From assembly GCF_004000885.1 (NCBI RefSeq), contig NZ_BIMC01000004.1, forward strand, positions 186,001 through 250,000: a stretch of 64,000 nt of DNA. Reading direction: 5' to 3'. The stretch is from Paenibacillus glucanolyticus NBRC 15330. GTDB lineage: Bacteria; Bacillota; Bacilli; Paenibacillales; Paenibacillaceae. The notes beneath the pieces were generated by a model. That model worked only from the letters and a program-made list of their open reading frames with translations. It had not been told where the DNA came from and did no database searches. Every line of letters begins with the position of its first letter. Position 1 is the first letter of the stretch. Positions 1 through 8,367 of this stretch are shown here, piece by piece. Both the position numbers and the translations under genes were made by a program.

Positions 1-1
1 G

Positions 2-247
2 AATAGCAACTTTCCTCATCTGATCGAGGGGCCCATCGGCATGCTGACTGCCATGTTTGAGACGATGCTGTCGGCCCACGATGAACGGTATATCGAGCAG
101 AAAAATCGAAACCGAACGATTAAAATCCCGACGCTCGGCATCGGAACGACACATTTCAACCTGACGAAGGACGAGAGTGAGGATTTGTATAATTCCGGAT
201 TAACGGCAGGGACGATATTTTTCAGCCGCTGGAGCTCTGAACAATAA
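2..247 (+). CDS. yqhO: C-terminal part of patatin-like phospholipase (YqhO type), truncated by the window edge
   Basis: The frame is open from the first bases and stops at 245-247, so only the last 81 residues are seen. They include I-K-I-P-T-L-G-I-G-T-T-H-F followed by L-T-K-D-E and an end on G-T-I-F-F-S-R-W, resembling the C-terminus of bacterial patatin-family esterases. The catalytic Ser-Asp part lies outside the window. The call rests mainly on position: in B. subtilis yqhO precedes yqhP, yqhQ, yqhR and aroQ, as here. The gene converges on the yqhQ-yqhP pair. Function is inferred and substrate unknown. Confidence 0.6.
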   Translation, partial: NSNFPHLIEGPIGMLTAMFETMLSAHDERYIEQKNRNRTIKIPTLGIGTTHFNLTKDESEDLYNSGLTAGTIFFSRWSSEQ

Positions 248-291
248 AAAAACCGTCCACCCGGCATTTAAATGCAGGGGGCGGTTTTTTA
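247..291. terminator. bidirectional Rho-independent terminator
   Basis: An A-rich arm reading AAAAAACCGTCC pairs with GGCGGTTTTTT, with an inner GCATTTAAATGC palindrome. Each strand ends in a T-run, which suits the convergent yqhO and yqhP genes. Confidence 0.85.
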
Positions 292-294
292 TTG

Positions 295-624
295 TTAATG
301 ATATTTAGGAACATCATCCGGCGGGTCTGATTTACCTTTTTGCCCATCGATGACCTGAAACGGGTACTGTTTGCGTTTAGCTGGACTGCTCTTTCGCACC
401 GGAGCATTCTTGGCTGCCATTTTTGCCGCTGTTCTCTTGGAAGGCTTCACCTTGGGACGCTTGCTTAAGCGGCGCGGCGGAAACTTGTAGAGCAAATACA
501 CAACGCCAACAATAATCAAGGGGATCAGAATACTCATTCTTGATCCAGGTTCTAACAGGAGTACCAGCAGCCCTACGGCGGCTAAGGTGCTAGCCGTCCA
601 AAAAATGATCGCATGCCTTCTCAT
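295..624 (-). CDS. yqhP: small membrane protein, positional equivalent of YqhP
   Basis: This 109-residue protein has two hydrophobic segments (about residues 7-25 and 30-47). They are followed by a very basic tail rich in Lys, Arg and Pro (about residues 48-95) that should face the cytoplasm. The start ATG at 624 has an AAAGGGTG ribosome site six bases upstream, overlapping the end of yqhQ, so the two genes form an operon. I recognise no catalytic motif. The yqhP name rests on gene order and the two-helix layout, not on sequence similarity I can confirm. Function unknown. Confidence 0.6.
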   Translation of the reverse strand: MRRHAIIFWTASTLAAVGLLVLLLEPGSRMSILIPLIIVGVVYLLYKFPPRRLSKRPKVKPSKRTAAKMAAKNAPVRKSSPAKRKQYPFQVIDGQKGKSDPPDDVPKYH

Positions 625-630
625 GGATTA

Positions 631-1623
631 TCACCCTTTCGCGGGATCCAGCACACTTCCTGTCACAGATTGGTGAACGGTAACATTCTCGTATTGAGCA
701 TCTAACTCACGCATTCTGTTAAAGGATGCGATGGATACTTCAACCTGAGCATCATTAGGTTCCTTTGTAGTCAGAAGCTGCAGCCACAGACCGGGATATC
801 CGAGGAAACGAAGCACCGGCGTATCACGCATGGCATTGGTGAGTTTCAGAAACTCAAAGGAAACGCCCAGCACCACCGGAAGAAGCGCGATTCGTTGAAT
901 GACCCTCTCTGTCATGGTATCCCATGGGACTACCGAGTAAACCACAACGCCGAGCACAATAGTCAGCATCATGAAACTGCTGCCGCAGCGATAATGCAGG
1001 CGCGTATATTTCTGAACGTTCTTCACCGTCAGTTCTTCACCTGCTTCGAATGCGCTTATGACTTTATGTTCAGCACCGTGGTACTGGAACAGTCTCTTAA
1101 TGACAGGTGTTTGGGAGATCGCCCACAAATACACAAGGAGCAGTATTAATTTAATAACGCCTTCAATCAGGTTATGCACAATATAGTGATCAAATGTATC
1201 GCCAAAAAAGAAATCTTCTACAAAAACAGGTACGAGTGTAAACAACAGCTTACCGAATATAAAGGAAAGCACACTGACGGCGGCGACACCAATAATCATG
1301 CTTAAACTCCAGCCTGAGTCTTCCTTCTCTTTCTGTTTCTCGCGTTCTTCCGGCTCCAGCGTATCGTCTGCGTAAGCATCAGCCGAATAATTCAGATGTT
1401 TGGAACCTTTGATTGTTGAATCTATGAGACTGACGATGCCGCGAAGAAGCGGAATCTTCCGCAGCTTACGAACCCATGTCTTGTCTTCGCGAGGCACCTC
1501 TAGAAACTTGATTTCGTTATTTTTTCGCCGCACGGCTGTCACATTGACATGCTTGCCGCCGAACATAACGCCTTCGATTACAGCTTGGCCTCCATAGCTG
1601 ATCGGGGTTGACTTATCGGACAA
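631..1623 (-). CDS. yqhQ: DUF1385 membrane protein YqhQ
   Basis: A conserved protein of about 330 residues with the DUF1385 signature Y-G-G-Q-A-V-I-E-G-V-M near the N-terminus. It has four to five membrane segments and the later motif F-Q-Y-H-G-A-E-H-K-V. Function is unknown; the H-G-A-E-H-K block with nearby Y-R-C-G may bind metal, which is my inference. The frame also has an ATG at 1644, but the ribosome site AGGGAGG (1633-1639) lies inside that extension. It is well placed for TTG at 1623, giving M-S-D-K-S-T-P-I-S-Y-G-G-Q, so I chose that start. It is first in an operon with the small gene at 295-624 and divergent from yqhR. Confidence 0.85.
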   Translation of the reverse strand: MSDKSTPISYGGQAVIEGVMFGGKHVNVTAVRRKNNEIKFLEVPREDKTWVRKLRKIPLLRGIVSLIDSTIKGSKHLNYSADAYADDTLEPEEREKQKEKEDSGWSLSMIIGVAAVSVLSFIFGKLLFTLVPVFVEDFFFGDTFDHYIVHNLIEGVIKLILLLVYLWAISQTPVIKRLFQYHGAEHKVISAFEAGEELTVKNVQKYTRLHYRCGSSFMMLTIVLGVVVYSVVPWDTMTERVIQRIALLPVVLGVSFEFLKLTNAMRDTPVLRFLGYPGLWLQLLTTKEPNDAQVEVSIASFNRMRELDAQYENVTVHQSVTGSVLDPAKG

Positions 1624-1786
1624 CCAGTTCACCCTCCCTGACATGTTTTTCGTTCTATGAACTATTGTATCGAATTTTGAAAGTAATTTCTAGTTGGATT
1701 AGCCGCAAGGGAAGAGGTGCATACTACTTTGAAAGAAGAACTGAGGCAATGAAGTGTTTCCATAGCATAGAGAGGAGAATCGATAG

Positions 1787-2284
1787 ATGCATGAACATCA
1801 ATTTCGGCAGCAGAATCAGGTAACGAGTCCATTCTTGTTTGCCTTGGAGCTGGGCTATTATGCTGGACTGATCTGGGGGGCTGTACTCTGGTTGTTTTAC
1901 TGGCTGAGTTTTACGAAGGTGCTGCCTGGATTTTTGTTGGAGCCATTCTTCAAACATGAATTTCTCAAGAGCACAGCGGGTCAAATCGCCGGGTGGCTAT
2001 CCTTCATCGCCTTTTCCGTCATTGCTTCGCTTATCTATGTGTTCTTGCTAAGGAAACTCAAGGGTCCATGGCCCGGGATTGCTTATGGAATTTTATGGTG
2101 GGCTGTGTTGTTTATTGCCCTCAACCCGTGGCTCCGACTGACGGACCCGGTCAAGAAGCTGCCGTGGGATACAAACATCTCCGAAGTTTGTATTTTTATA
2201 TTGTGGGGACTATTTATCGGCTATACGGCAGCGCAGGAATTCACCGATGAGAAACTGCGCGAACCGAAGAAGGTGACAGGCTAG
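1787..2284 (+). CDS. yqhR: conserved membrane protein YqhR
   Basis: A 165-residue protein with four predicted membrane helices (around residues 14-38, 62-86, 95-112 and 128-147) and charged termini. AGAGAGGAG lies eight bases before the ATG. Position between yqhQ and aroQ, and the size, match B. subtilis yqhR. No catalytic motif is visible and the function is unknown. Its segment W-G-A-V-L-W-L-F-Y-W is rich in aromatic residues. Confidence 0.8.
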   Translation: MHEHQFRQQNQVTSPFLFALELGYYAGLIWGAVLWLFYWLSFTKVLPGFLLEPFFKHEFLKSTAGQIAGWLSFIAFSVIASLIYVFLLRKLKGPWPGIAYGILWWAVLFIALNPWLRLTDPVKKLPWDTNISEVCIFILWGLFIGYTAAQEFTDEKLREPKKVTG

Positions 2285-2295
2285 ACAAGAAAAAC

Positions 2296-2325
2296 TTCTC
2301 AATCTCATGCTGCCTATGGTAAAAT
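2296..2325 (+). promoter_or_regulatory. probable SigA promoter of aroQ
   Basis: TTCTCA (2296-2301), an 18-base spacer and TAAAAT (2320-2325) preceded by TG at the extended -10 position. The distance to the aroQ start is suitable. The -35 matches only 4 of 6 positions. Confidence 0.45.
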
Positions 2326-2362
2326 AGCTTTTGGTTATTTGACGAAAAAGGTGGGAAACCCT

Positions 2363-2809
2363 ATGAAATCCATATGGGTGATAAACGGACCGAACTTAAA
2401 CCTGCTCGGCTTCCGGGAACCGGGGATTTATGGTTCACTCAGCCTGCAGGCGATCGAAGATAATTTGCGCAAACAGGCGGATCTCGCCGGTATCGGTATT
2501 ACCTTCTTTCAGTCCAATCATGAGGGTGCAATTATTGACCGGATCCATGAAGCTATTGGGCTCGCGGACGGCATACTCCTTAACCCAGGCGCACTGACTC
2601 ATTACAGCTACGCTGTACGTGATGCCATCAGTTCCGCCCGTATTCCGACAGTGGAAGTTCATCTATCGAACATTCATGCCAGGGAGGAATTTCGTCATAC
2701 TTCCGTCATAGCACCTGTTGCTGTCGGGCAAATCGCGGGTTTTGGCGCAGCCAGTTACACACTGGGCTTGTCAGCCCTTTTACAAGTTCTGGATGACCAA
2801 GAAGGATAG
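2363..2809 (+). CDS. aroQ: 3-dehydroquinate dehydratase, type II
   Basis: Dehydrates 3-dehydroquinate to 3-dehydroshikimate in the shikimate pathway (aromatic amino acid precursors), in the cytosol as a dodecamer. The 148-residue protein has the type II motifs in order: N-G-P-N-L-N-L-L-G at the N-terminus, Y-G (the tyrosine that acts as base), [18 protein letters not shown], and [15 protein letters not shown]. The frame extends upstream to a TTG at 2339, but AAAGGTGGGAAACC sits just before ATG 2363, so that start is chosen. It has its own promoter and is followed 38 bases later by the M24 peptidase gene. Confidence 0.95.
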   Translation: MKSIWVINGPNLNLLGFREPGIYGSLSLQAIEDNLRKQADLAGIGITFFQSNHEGAIIDRIHEAIGLADGILLNPGALTHYSYAVRDAISSARIPTVEVHLSNIHAREEFRHTSVIAPVAVGQIAGFGAASYTLGLSALLQVLDDQEG

Positions 2810-2847
2810 TTTGCTCTTGGGAAATGGGTGAGAGGAGAGGGTAACGA

Positions 2848-3918
2848 ATGAGTAACAAACGAGTTGTTGAGCTGCGTGAGAAACTTCAAGGCAAAGGCTT
2901 GTCGGCTATGCTGGTTGCAAGTCCGGTCAACCGCAGATACTTAACGGGATTCACCGGATCTGCCGGTTATGTGCTGATCACGCTGAATGAATCTTATCTA
3001 TTGACGGATTTCCGTTACATGACACAGGCTCCGCAGCAAGCGGTTGGGTTTACAGTGGTCGAGCATGGACCGAAGGTCATGGATACGGTTAAAGATCTGC
3101 TTGCTGCAGAAGGAATCACCTCGCTTGGTTTTGAACAGGATCATGTTACATACGGTGTGTTTTCCACATATTCCGAACAGCTTGCACCAATCAGCTTGGC
3201 GCCGGTTACAGGCCTTGTGGAGGAACTGCGTATATTTAAGGATGCTGAAGAGCTGAGTATCATGCAGCGAGCGGCAGATTTGGCGGATCAAACGTTCAGT
3301 CATGTGCTGACCATTCTGTCGAGCGGTAAAACGGAACGGGAGATCGATCTGGAAATGGAAATGTTCATGCGCAAGCATGGAGCGACCTCCTCTTCCTTCG
3401 ACACCATCGTTGCCTCCGGCGAACGATCCGCCCTTCCGCACGGTGTTGCCAGTCAGCGCGTCATTCAGGGGAATGAATTCATTACATTTGATTTCGGTGC
3501 GCTGCTTGACGGATACTGCTCCGATTTGACAAGAACTGTTGCACTCGGCAATCCTGACCCTAAACTGAAGGAAATCTATGATATTGTGCTTGAAGCGCAG
3601 CTTCACGCACTGGATCATATTAAACCAGGCATGACGGGACGCGAGGCAGATGCCTTAACACGTGATATCATTTCACGTTATGGATATGGCGAATATTTTG
3701 GCCACAGCACGGGACATGGTTTGGGTATGGAGGTTCATGAATCTCCGCGCCTCTCCAAGATGAGTGATGATGTGCTGCAGCCGGGCATGGTGGTCACGGT
3801 CGAGCCGGGTATCTACTTGCCTGGGCTTGGCGGCGTGCGTATCGAAGATGATATCGTAATCACGGAAACGGGTATTCATATACTGACTAGCTCGTCCAAA
3901 GATTACACTGTACTATAA
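2848..3918 (+). CDS. yqhT: M24 family Xaa-Pro aminopeptidase (YqhT type)
   Basis: A predicted cytosolic aminopeptidase that removes N-terminal residues preceding proline. The 356 residues comprise a creatinase-like N-terminal domain (about 1-125) and a pita-bread M24 domain. The metal ligands are visible in the usual order: Asp in F-D-F-G-A and Asp in Y-C-S-D-L-T-R-T, His in G-H-S-T-G-H-G-L-G, Glu in V-E-P-G-I-Y, and Glu in R-I-E-D-D. A purine-rich ribosome site (GGTGAGAGGAGAGG) precedes the ATG. It lies between aroQ and efp, exactly as in Bacillus. EF-P carries a conserved Pro next to its loop lysine, but a link between the two is only positional. Confidence 0.9.
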   Translation: MSNKRVVELREKLQGKGLSAMLVASPVNRRYLTGFTGSAGYVLITLNESYLLTDFRYMTQAPQQAVGFTVVEHGPKVMDTVKDLLAAEGITSLGFEQDHVTYGVFSTYSEQLAPISLAPVTGLVEELRIFKDAEELSIMQRAADLADQTFSHVLTILSSGKTEREIDLEMEMFMRKHGATSSSFDTIVASGERSALPHGVASQRVIQGNEFITFDFGALLDGYCSDLTRTVALGNPDPKLKEIYDIVLEAQLHALDHIKPGMTGREADALTRDIISRYGYGEYFGHSTGHGLGMEVHESPRLSKMSDDVLQPGMVVTVEPGIYLPGLGGVRIEDDIVITETGIHILTSSSKDYTVL

Positions 3919-4009
3919 AGAGGCAGCTCCAGGAGTCTCTTATGACCAAGAATGTTTGATCAGGAATGAAATGCAATTCATTAGACCGTATCTTTAGGAG
4001 GGAATCTTA

Positions 4010-4567
4010 GTGATTTCAGTTAACGATTTTAAAACAGGTTTGACCGTAGAAGTGGATGGCGATATTTTTAGTGTTTTGGATTTTCAACATGTGAAGCCGG
4101 GTAAAGGCGCAGCTTTCGTGCGCTCCAAGTTGAAAAACCTTCGCAACGGCAACACCGTTGAGAAGACATTCCGTGCGGGGGAAACCATCGGTCGTGCCAT
4201 CATCGACAACCGCGGAGTGCAATACCTGTACGCAAGCGGACAAGAGCATGTGTTTATGGACAACGAAACTTATGATCAGTTCAGCTTGACCAGCGAGCAG
4301 CTGGAGTGGGAGCTTAACTTCCTGAGAGAGAATATGAACGTTAACATCATCAGCTACCAAGGTGAGATCCTTGGTATCAACCTGCCAAACAGCGTTGAGC
4401 TGAAGGTTGTTGAGACCGAGCCTGGAATCAAAGGCAACACGGCTACGGGTGCTACGAAGAGTGCGAAAGTGGAAACCGGCCTCAATGTGCAGGTTCCGCT
4501 GTTCATTAACGAAGACGATGTGCTTCTGATTGATACGCGCGAAGGTAAATATATCTCCCGTGCTTAG
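4010..4567 (+). CDS. efp: translation elongation factor P
   Basis: EF-P enters the ribosomal E site and rescues ribosomes stalled on polyproline. The 185-residue protein shows the three-barrel family layout. Domain I has the loop K-P-G-K-G-A-A-F with Lys32 at the tip, the residue that is modified in many bacteria. The C-terminal OB domain ends in [13 protein letters not shown]. The start is GTG at 4010, with AGGAGGG eight bases upstream and the expected N-terminus [10 protein letters not shown]. No EF-P modification enzyme is recognisable in the window. A terminator follows. Confidence 0.97.
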   Translation: MISVNDFKTGLTVEVDGDIFSVLDFQHVKPGKGAAFVRSKLKNLRNGNTVEKTFRAGETIGRAIIDNRGVQYLYASGQEHVFMDNETYDQFSLTSEQLEWELNFLRENMNVNIISYQGEILGINLPNSVELKVVETEPGIKGNTATGATKSAKVETGLNVQVPLFINEDDVLLIDTREGKYISRA

Positions 4568-4626
4568 TGTGGCTTAAACGGAACCCTTCGAAGACTCGCA
4601 GGGTGCCAATATGTTCTAAATCAAGG

Positions 4627-4655
4627 ACTCCTGTACGCATGTACGGGAGTTTTTT
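4627..4655 (+). terminator. Rho-independent terminator after efp
   Basis: ACTCCTGTAC, loop GCAT, then GTACGGGAGT forms a 10-bp stem with one G-U pair, followed directly by TTTTT. Confidence 0.9.
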
Positions 4656-4709
4656 GCGATGAGCCGGGTCTGGATCCATGCGCTGTGCACGTTTTGCTTT
4701 TGAAAAGCC

Positions 4710-4737
4710 TTGACGGGATGACTCACTTTCGTATTAT
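4710..4737 (+). promoter_or_regulatory. SigA promoter of lysC
   Basis: TTGACG (4710-4715), a 16-base spacer and TATTAT (4732-4737). The leader is short and no lysine riboswitch is present. Confidence 0.65.
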
Positions 4738-4803
4738 ACTGTTTTAAAGTGAGAAACCACCTGAATGCTGTTACATACTGATTAGCGGGGAGTGAAAGAA
4801 GCA

Positions 4804-6057
4804 TTGTCACTGTACGTCATGAAATTCGGAGGCAGCTCTGTTGGGGATACAGAACGCATGAAGCGTGTTGCCAGAAGAATTGTAGAGAAACAAGATGAAG
4901 GTCATCAATGTGTAGTTGTAGTGTCTGCTATGGGGGATACAACAGACGATTTGATCGATCAGGCGAAACTGTTGAATGATAACCCGCCGGCGCGGGAAAT
5001 GGATATGCTGATGACCACAGGGGAACAGATATCGATTTCACTGCTGTCCATGGCTATTCACGGCCTGGGGCGCAAGGCGATGTCCTTTACTGGCTGGCAG
5101 GCAGGCTTCCGTACGGAAGCGGTCCATGGCAAAGCTCGTATAACCGACATTATGCCTGAGCGCGTGCATAAGGCGCTTGACGATGGTCACATCGTCATTG
5201 TCGCGGGATTCCAGGGAATGTCCGAAGAAGGAGAAATTACGACGCTTGGTCGCGGAGGATCAGACACCACCGCGGTTGCTCTTGCAGCAGCCATTCAAGC
5301 GGATGTATGTGAAATATATACGGATGTGGACGGAATCTACTCTACAGATCCGCGGGTAGTCCAATGCGCGCGGAAGCTGAAGGAGATTTCCTATGACGAG
5401 ATGCTGGAGCTTGCCAATCTTGGTGCAGCGGTCCTTCACCCGCGTGCGGTTGAATATGCGAAGCATAATCAAGTCAAGCTAGTCGTCAGATCCAGTTTTA
5501 ATCATAACGAGGGTACGGTTGTTAAGGAGGAAACAAGCATGGAGCAAGGTGTGGTTGTCAGCGGAATTGCATTTGACAAGAATGTAGCCAGAATCAGTAT
5601 CCTGGGTGTTGCCGATACGCCGGGTGTCTTGGCTCAAGTGTTCGGAGAGCTGGCGAAGGAAGCGATTGACGTCGATATTATCGTGCAGAGTGGTGTGCAG
5701 AATGGCGAAGCGGACTTTTCCTTTACCGTTTCCCTGAGCGATCGCGAACGCGCACTGTCCGTAATTGAGCAGATTCGCGGTAAACTTCCGTACCGTGATG
5801 TGACATCGGAAGATCATCTTGTGAAAGTGTCGATTGTCGGAGCGGGAATGGTCAGCCATCCTGGCGTGGCAGCTCAGATGTTCGATGTGATTTCACAGCA
5901 AGGCGTCAGCATCAAGATGGTTAGCACTTCCGAGATTAAAGTGTCCTGCGTAATTGAGGGCAGCAATCTCGAAGGTGTTGTACAGGCGCTGCATACTGCG
6001 TACGGGCTGGATACAGACCAGCAGGCTTCCGTTGGCGGACCGCAGGTTCGACGATAA
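4804..6057 (+). CDS. lysC: aspartate kinase (lysine-sensitive LysC type), alpha subunit
   Basis: Phosphorylates L-aspartate in the first step of lysine, DAP, threonine and methionine synthesis. The 417-residue protein has the kinase N-terminus V-M-K-F-G-G-S-S-V, the motif T-T-G-E-Q-I-S-I-S-L-L, the catalytic block T-L-G-R-G-G-S-D-T-T-A, and two C-terminal ACT domains containing V-S-I-V-G-A-G-M-V. It is closest to B. subtilis LysC by eye. The frame opens at GTG 4792, but that codon abuts the GGGGAG ribosome site; TTG at 4804 is better spaced and chosen. ATG 4819 is another possibility. An internal in-frame start at 5539 probably yields a separate beta subunit. The product feeds lysA further along and peptidoglycan DAP. 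Confidence 0.95.
   Translation: MSLYVMKFGGSSVGDTERMKRVARRIVEKQDEGHQCVVVVSAMGDTTDDLIDQAKLLNDNPPAREMDMLMTTGEQISISLLSMAIHGLGRKAMSFTGWQAGFRTEAVHGKARITDIMPERVHKALDDGHIVIVAGFQGMSEEGEITTLGRGGSDTTAVALAAAIQADVCEIYTDVDGIYSTDPRVVQCARKLKEISYDEMLELANLGAAVLHPRAVEYAKHNQVKLVVRSSFNHNEGTVVKEETSMEQGVVVSGIAFDKNVARISILGVADTPGVLAQVFGELAKEAIDVDIIVQSGVQNGEADFSFTVSLSDRERALSVIEQIRGKLPYRDVTSEDHLVKVSIVGAGMVSHPGVAAQMFDVISQQGVSIKMVSTSEIKVSCVIEGSNLEGVVQALHTAYGLDTDQQASVGGPQVRR
5524..5541 (+). promoter_or_regulatory. internal ribosome site and start for the aspartokinase beta subunit
   Basis: AAGGAGG (5524-5530) followed eight bases later by ATG at 5539, in frame with lysC. Translation from it gives a 172-residue protein, M-E-Q-G-V-V-V-S-G-I-A-F onward, that is just the ACT regulatory half. 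B. subtilis LysC is known to be an alpha2-beta2 enzyme with its beta chain made from such an internal start. Confidence 0.8.
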
Positions 6058-6090
6058 CATTTTCAGCTATTATACCTGTTTTAATAGAGT

Positions 6091-6120
6091 AATCCCGGTC
6101 GATATCGATCGGGATTTTTT
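6091..6120 (+). terminator. Rho-independent terminator after lysC
   Basis: ATCCCGGTCGAT and ATCGATCGGGAT pair around the centre, followed by TTTTTT. Confidence 0.9.
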
Positions 6121-6242
6121 GCGTTGTTCATTCGCTTCAGATATCGGTTCTATGAAATTGAAAAAAATAGAGATAAAACGAGAGTCACTCGCATATTTTT
6201 AAACATCACTGACGTGAAGAAGGAAGAAGGAGGATAAACAGC

Positions 6243-6509
6243 ATGCTGGACAAGTTTGTCGCTAGTATGGCTACATTGCGAATTTTCTCCGGCAGTCTCG
6301 AGATTGTGGCGGCCATCATCATGCTTCGACTGAATCAAGTTGATAAAGCGCTGGCTGTTAATTCAGCACTGGCTTTCACGGGTCCGCTGGTGTTGATTAT
6401 TACGACAACGATCGGTCTTGTAGGAATGGCAGATAAATTGTCTTGGGGGAAGATTGGCTGGATTTTGTGCGGCGTCTCCTGTCTCTTATACGGAGTTTTA
6501 AAAAAATGA
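6243..6509 (+). CDS. yqhV: DUF2619 small membrane protein YqhV
   Basis: An 88-residue protein with three hydrophobic segments (about residues 17-30, 40-62 and 70-86) and the conserved start M-A-T-L-R-I-F-S-G. It is preceded by a strong GAAGGAGGATAAACAGC ribosome site. B. subtilis yqhV lies in the same place, immediately before spoIIIAA. Function unknown. Position before a SigE operon does not by itself make it a sporulation gene, since a separate SigE-like promoter lies between the two. Confidence 0.85.
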   Translation: MLDKFVASMATLRIFSGSLEIVAAIIMLRLNQVDKALAVNSALAFTGPLVLIITTTIGLVGMADKLSWGKIGWILCGVSCLLYGVLKK

Positions 6510-6519
6510 TAGATTCGCT

Positions 6520-6547
6520 GCATAATTTCTCGGTACAAGCATACACA
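6520..6547 (+). promoter_or_regulatory. SigE promoter of the spoIIIA operon
   Basis: GCATAAT (6520-6526), a 13-base spacer and CATACACA (6540-6547) match the SigE consensus (kmATATT, CATACAmT) closely. In B. subtilis spoIIIA is transcribed by mother-cell SigE, so motif and context agree. Confidence 0.75.
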
Positions 6548-6628
6548 TGGGATAAGAAGTTCTATTTATTTAAATGACGTTCTGTAAAGCGCCATATTTC
6601 AAAAAAGGACAACTTGGGGGAAATTGAG

Positions 6629-7627
6629 ATGACACTGAGCTGGTTAGAACTGTTTCCCGAAACCGTAAAACGAATGCTGCTGGGCTTATCGAACGAGCTT
6701 CTCCATCATGTGGAGGAGGTGCGCATCCGGGAGGAGCGTCCGCTCGAAATCAATTCGGCGGGTAAGCATCACTTTCTGGACCTGCGGGGCGGACTCACTC
6801 TGCGGCCAGAAGAAGCGTATAAACCGACACGCGAAGACACCCACAGGCTGCTGGATCTCATCAGTAATCATTCCCTCTACACCATGGAAGAGGAGCTGCG
6901 CAAAGGGTTCATCACGATACCCGGCGGTCATCGGGTTGGACTCACAGGCCGGACCGTGCTTAGCGGAGGTAGAGTTGAACACATTCGGGACATCAGCGGA
7001 TTCAATGTACGGATTGCCAAGGAAGTACAGGGAGCAGCAGACGATATCATCCCGCATTTACTGGACCGCAAGCGGAAGAGGGTCCTGCACACGCTGATTC
7101 TATCTCCGCCTCAGCAAGGCAAGACCACGCTGCTCAGGGACTTGGCGAGGCAAATCAGCCATGGCAAATGGGGAAAGTCGGCCGTGCATTGGCCGGGAAT
7201 GAAAGTTGGCATCGTTGACGAACGTTCTGAAATTGCAGGTTGTTTGCGGGGAGTGCCGGGATTTGACGTGGGTCCCCGTACGGATGTGCTGGATGGATGT
7301 CCGAAAGCGGAAGGGATGATGATGATGATAAGGTCCATGTCGCCGGATGTGCTGATTGTGGACGAGATCGGCCGCCCGGAAGACGCCGAAGCTGTCATTG
7401 AAGCCTTGCATGCAGGCATAAGCGTGATTGCAACGGCGCATGGTTCATCCGTCCAGGATATGCGGGGCCGACCAGCACTCTCCGGATTACTGGAGAACCG
7501 GATGTTTGAGATGTATGCCGTTCTTAACAGAACGGGTGACCAAAGATCATACAAGCTGTATGACGGAGGTCAGCGCACACTTCAGCCGGCTGCGAGCGGC
7601 CCGCCTGGCGGTGATGCCTATGCTTAA
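6629..7627 (+). CDS. spoIIIAA: stage III sporulation ATPase SpoIIIAA
   Basis: A VirB11/GspE-like ATPase thought to power the SpoIIIA-SpoIIQ channel between mother cell and forespore. About 332 residues. The Walker A motif is P-P-Q-Q-G-K-T-T-L-L-R-D, Walker B is D-V-L-I-V-D-E-I-G-R, and H-G-S-S-V-Q-D and D-E-R-S-E-I-A are also family motifs. The frame opens at TTG 6614, but TTGGGGGA is the ribosome site, so ATG 6629 (M-T-L-S-W-L-E-L-F) is used. First gene of spoIIIAA-AH, behind a SigE-type promoter. It overlaps spoIIIAB by eight bases, suggesting translational coupling. Confidence 0.95.
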   Translation: MTLSWLELFPETVKRMLLGLSNELLHHVEEVRIREERPLEINSAGKHHFLDLRGGLTLRPEEAYKPTREDTHRLLDLISNHSLYTMEEELRKGFITIPGGHRVGLTGRTVLSGGRVEHIRDISGFNVRIAKEVQGAADDIIPHLLDRKRKRVLHTLILSPPQQGKTTLLRDLARQISHGKWGKSAVHWPGMKVGIVDERSEIAGCLRGVPGFDVGPRTDVLDGCPKAEGMMMMIRSMSPDVLIVDEIGRPEDAEAVIEALHAGISVIATAHGSSVQDMRGRPALSGLLENRMFEMYAVLNRTGDQRSYKLYDGGQRTLQPAASGPPGGDAYA

Positions 7628-8138
7628 ACTGGTGGGCGCGGTGCTCGTGCTGGGAGCAGGTACTTTGGCCGGATTTTTTCAAGCCCAGCAGTTTGCGACA
7701 AGACCCAGGCAGCTAAGAGAACTCATTCTGGCGTTTCAACGGCTAGAGACGGAAATCAGCTACGGTTTTACACCGCTTCCCGATGCACTGGAGCGAATTG
7801 GCACTTCCCTTCGAGAGCCGCTCAGATCCTTGTTTGCCTCAGCTGCACTTTACATGAGACCCGACTACGGGTTATCCGCACAGGACAGCATCCGGAAGGC
7901 ACTTGGCGAATATTGGAAGCGAACATCGATGAAAAGTGCCGAGCGAGAGGTGTTGGAGCAGCTTAGCGGCGTACTTGGCACCAGTGACAGGCAGGACCAG
8001 ATCAAACATATAGCTCTGGCCGTCGGTCAGCTGAAGCATGAAGAAGCAGCGGCTAGGGACGACCAGGTCAAATATGAAAAGATGAGCAAGAGTCTGGGGC
8101 TGCTAATTGGAGCATTGATCGTCATTTTGATCTTTTAG
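7620..8138 (+). CDS. spoIIIAB: stage III sporulation protein SpoIIIAB
   Basis: A GspF-like component of the feeding channel, about 172 residues (B. subtilis 171). It has a hydrophobic N-terminal segment, M-L-K-L-V-G-A-V-L-V-L-G-A, a helical cytoplasmic body with the motif R-Q-L-R-E-L-I-L-A-F-Q-R-L-E-T-E-I, and a C-terminal membrane helix ending L-I-V-I-L-I-F. ATG 7620 is chosen because it gives the family N-terminus and sits seven bases after GGCGGTG; GTG 7611 and ATG 7614 are alternatives. The open frame continues far upstream inside spoIIIAA, but that part is a shadow. Confidence 0.93.
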   Translation: MLKLVGAVLVLGAGTLAGFFQAQQFATRPRQLRELILAFQRLETEISYGFTPLPDALERIGTSLREPLRSLFASAALYMRPDYGLSAQDSIRKALGEYWKRTSMKSAEREVLEQLSGVLGTSDRQDQIKHIALAVGQLKHEEAAARDDQVKYEKMSKSLGLLIGALIVILIF

Positions 8139-8153
8139 CGAGGTGCCAAGGAA

Positions 8154-8357
8154 ATGAACATTGAAGTGAATGCCATCTTCCAGATCGCGGGTATCGGCAT
8201 TATTATCGCCATGATCCATACCGTTCTGAAACAAATGGGCAAGGAAGACATGGCGCATTGGGTGACTCTTATCGGGTTTGTGGTGGTGCTGTTTATGGTC
8301 ATAAGACTGCTCGACGATTTGCTTAAGGAAATCAAAAGTATTTTTCTATTCCAGTAG
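8154..8357 (+). CDS. spoIIIAC: stage III sporulation protein SpoIIIAC
   Basis: A 67-residue membrane protein with two helices, starting M-N-I-E-V-N-A-I-F-Q-I-A-G-I-G-I and containing the family stretch V-L-K-Q-M-G-K-E-D. A GAGGTG ribosome site lies eight bases upstream. It is thought to form part of the mother-cell membrane base of the channel together with SpoIIIAD and SpoIIIAE. Size and position match the B. subtilis gene. Confidence 0.93.
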   Translation: MNIEVNAIFQIAGIGIIIAMIHTVLKQMGKEDMAHWVTLIGFVVVLFMVIRLLDDLLKEIKSIFLFQ

Positions 8358-8367
8358 GTGGACCTTT

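Noticed and set aside
4660-4790. Possible lysine riboswitch before lysC
   Set aside because: The leader is only about 60 bases after the promoter and lacks the conserved lysine-riboswitch blocks or a terminator.
6191-6197. GCATATT, a perfect SigE -35, upstream of yqhV
   Set aside because: No matching -10 (CATACAmT) at 12-14 bases; the CATCACTG nearby is only six bases away.
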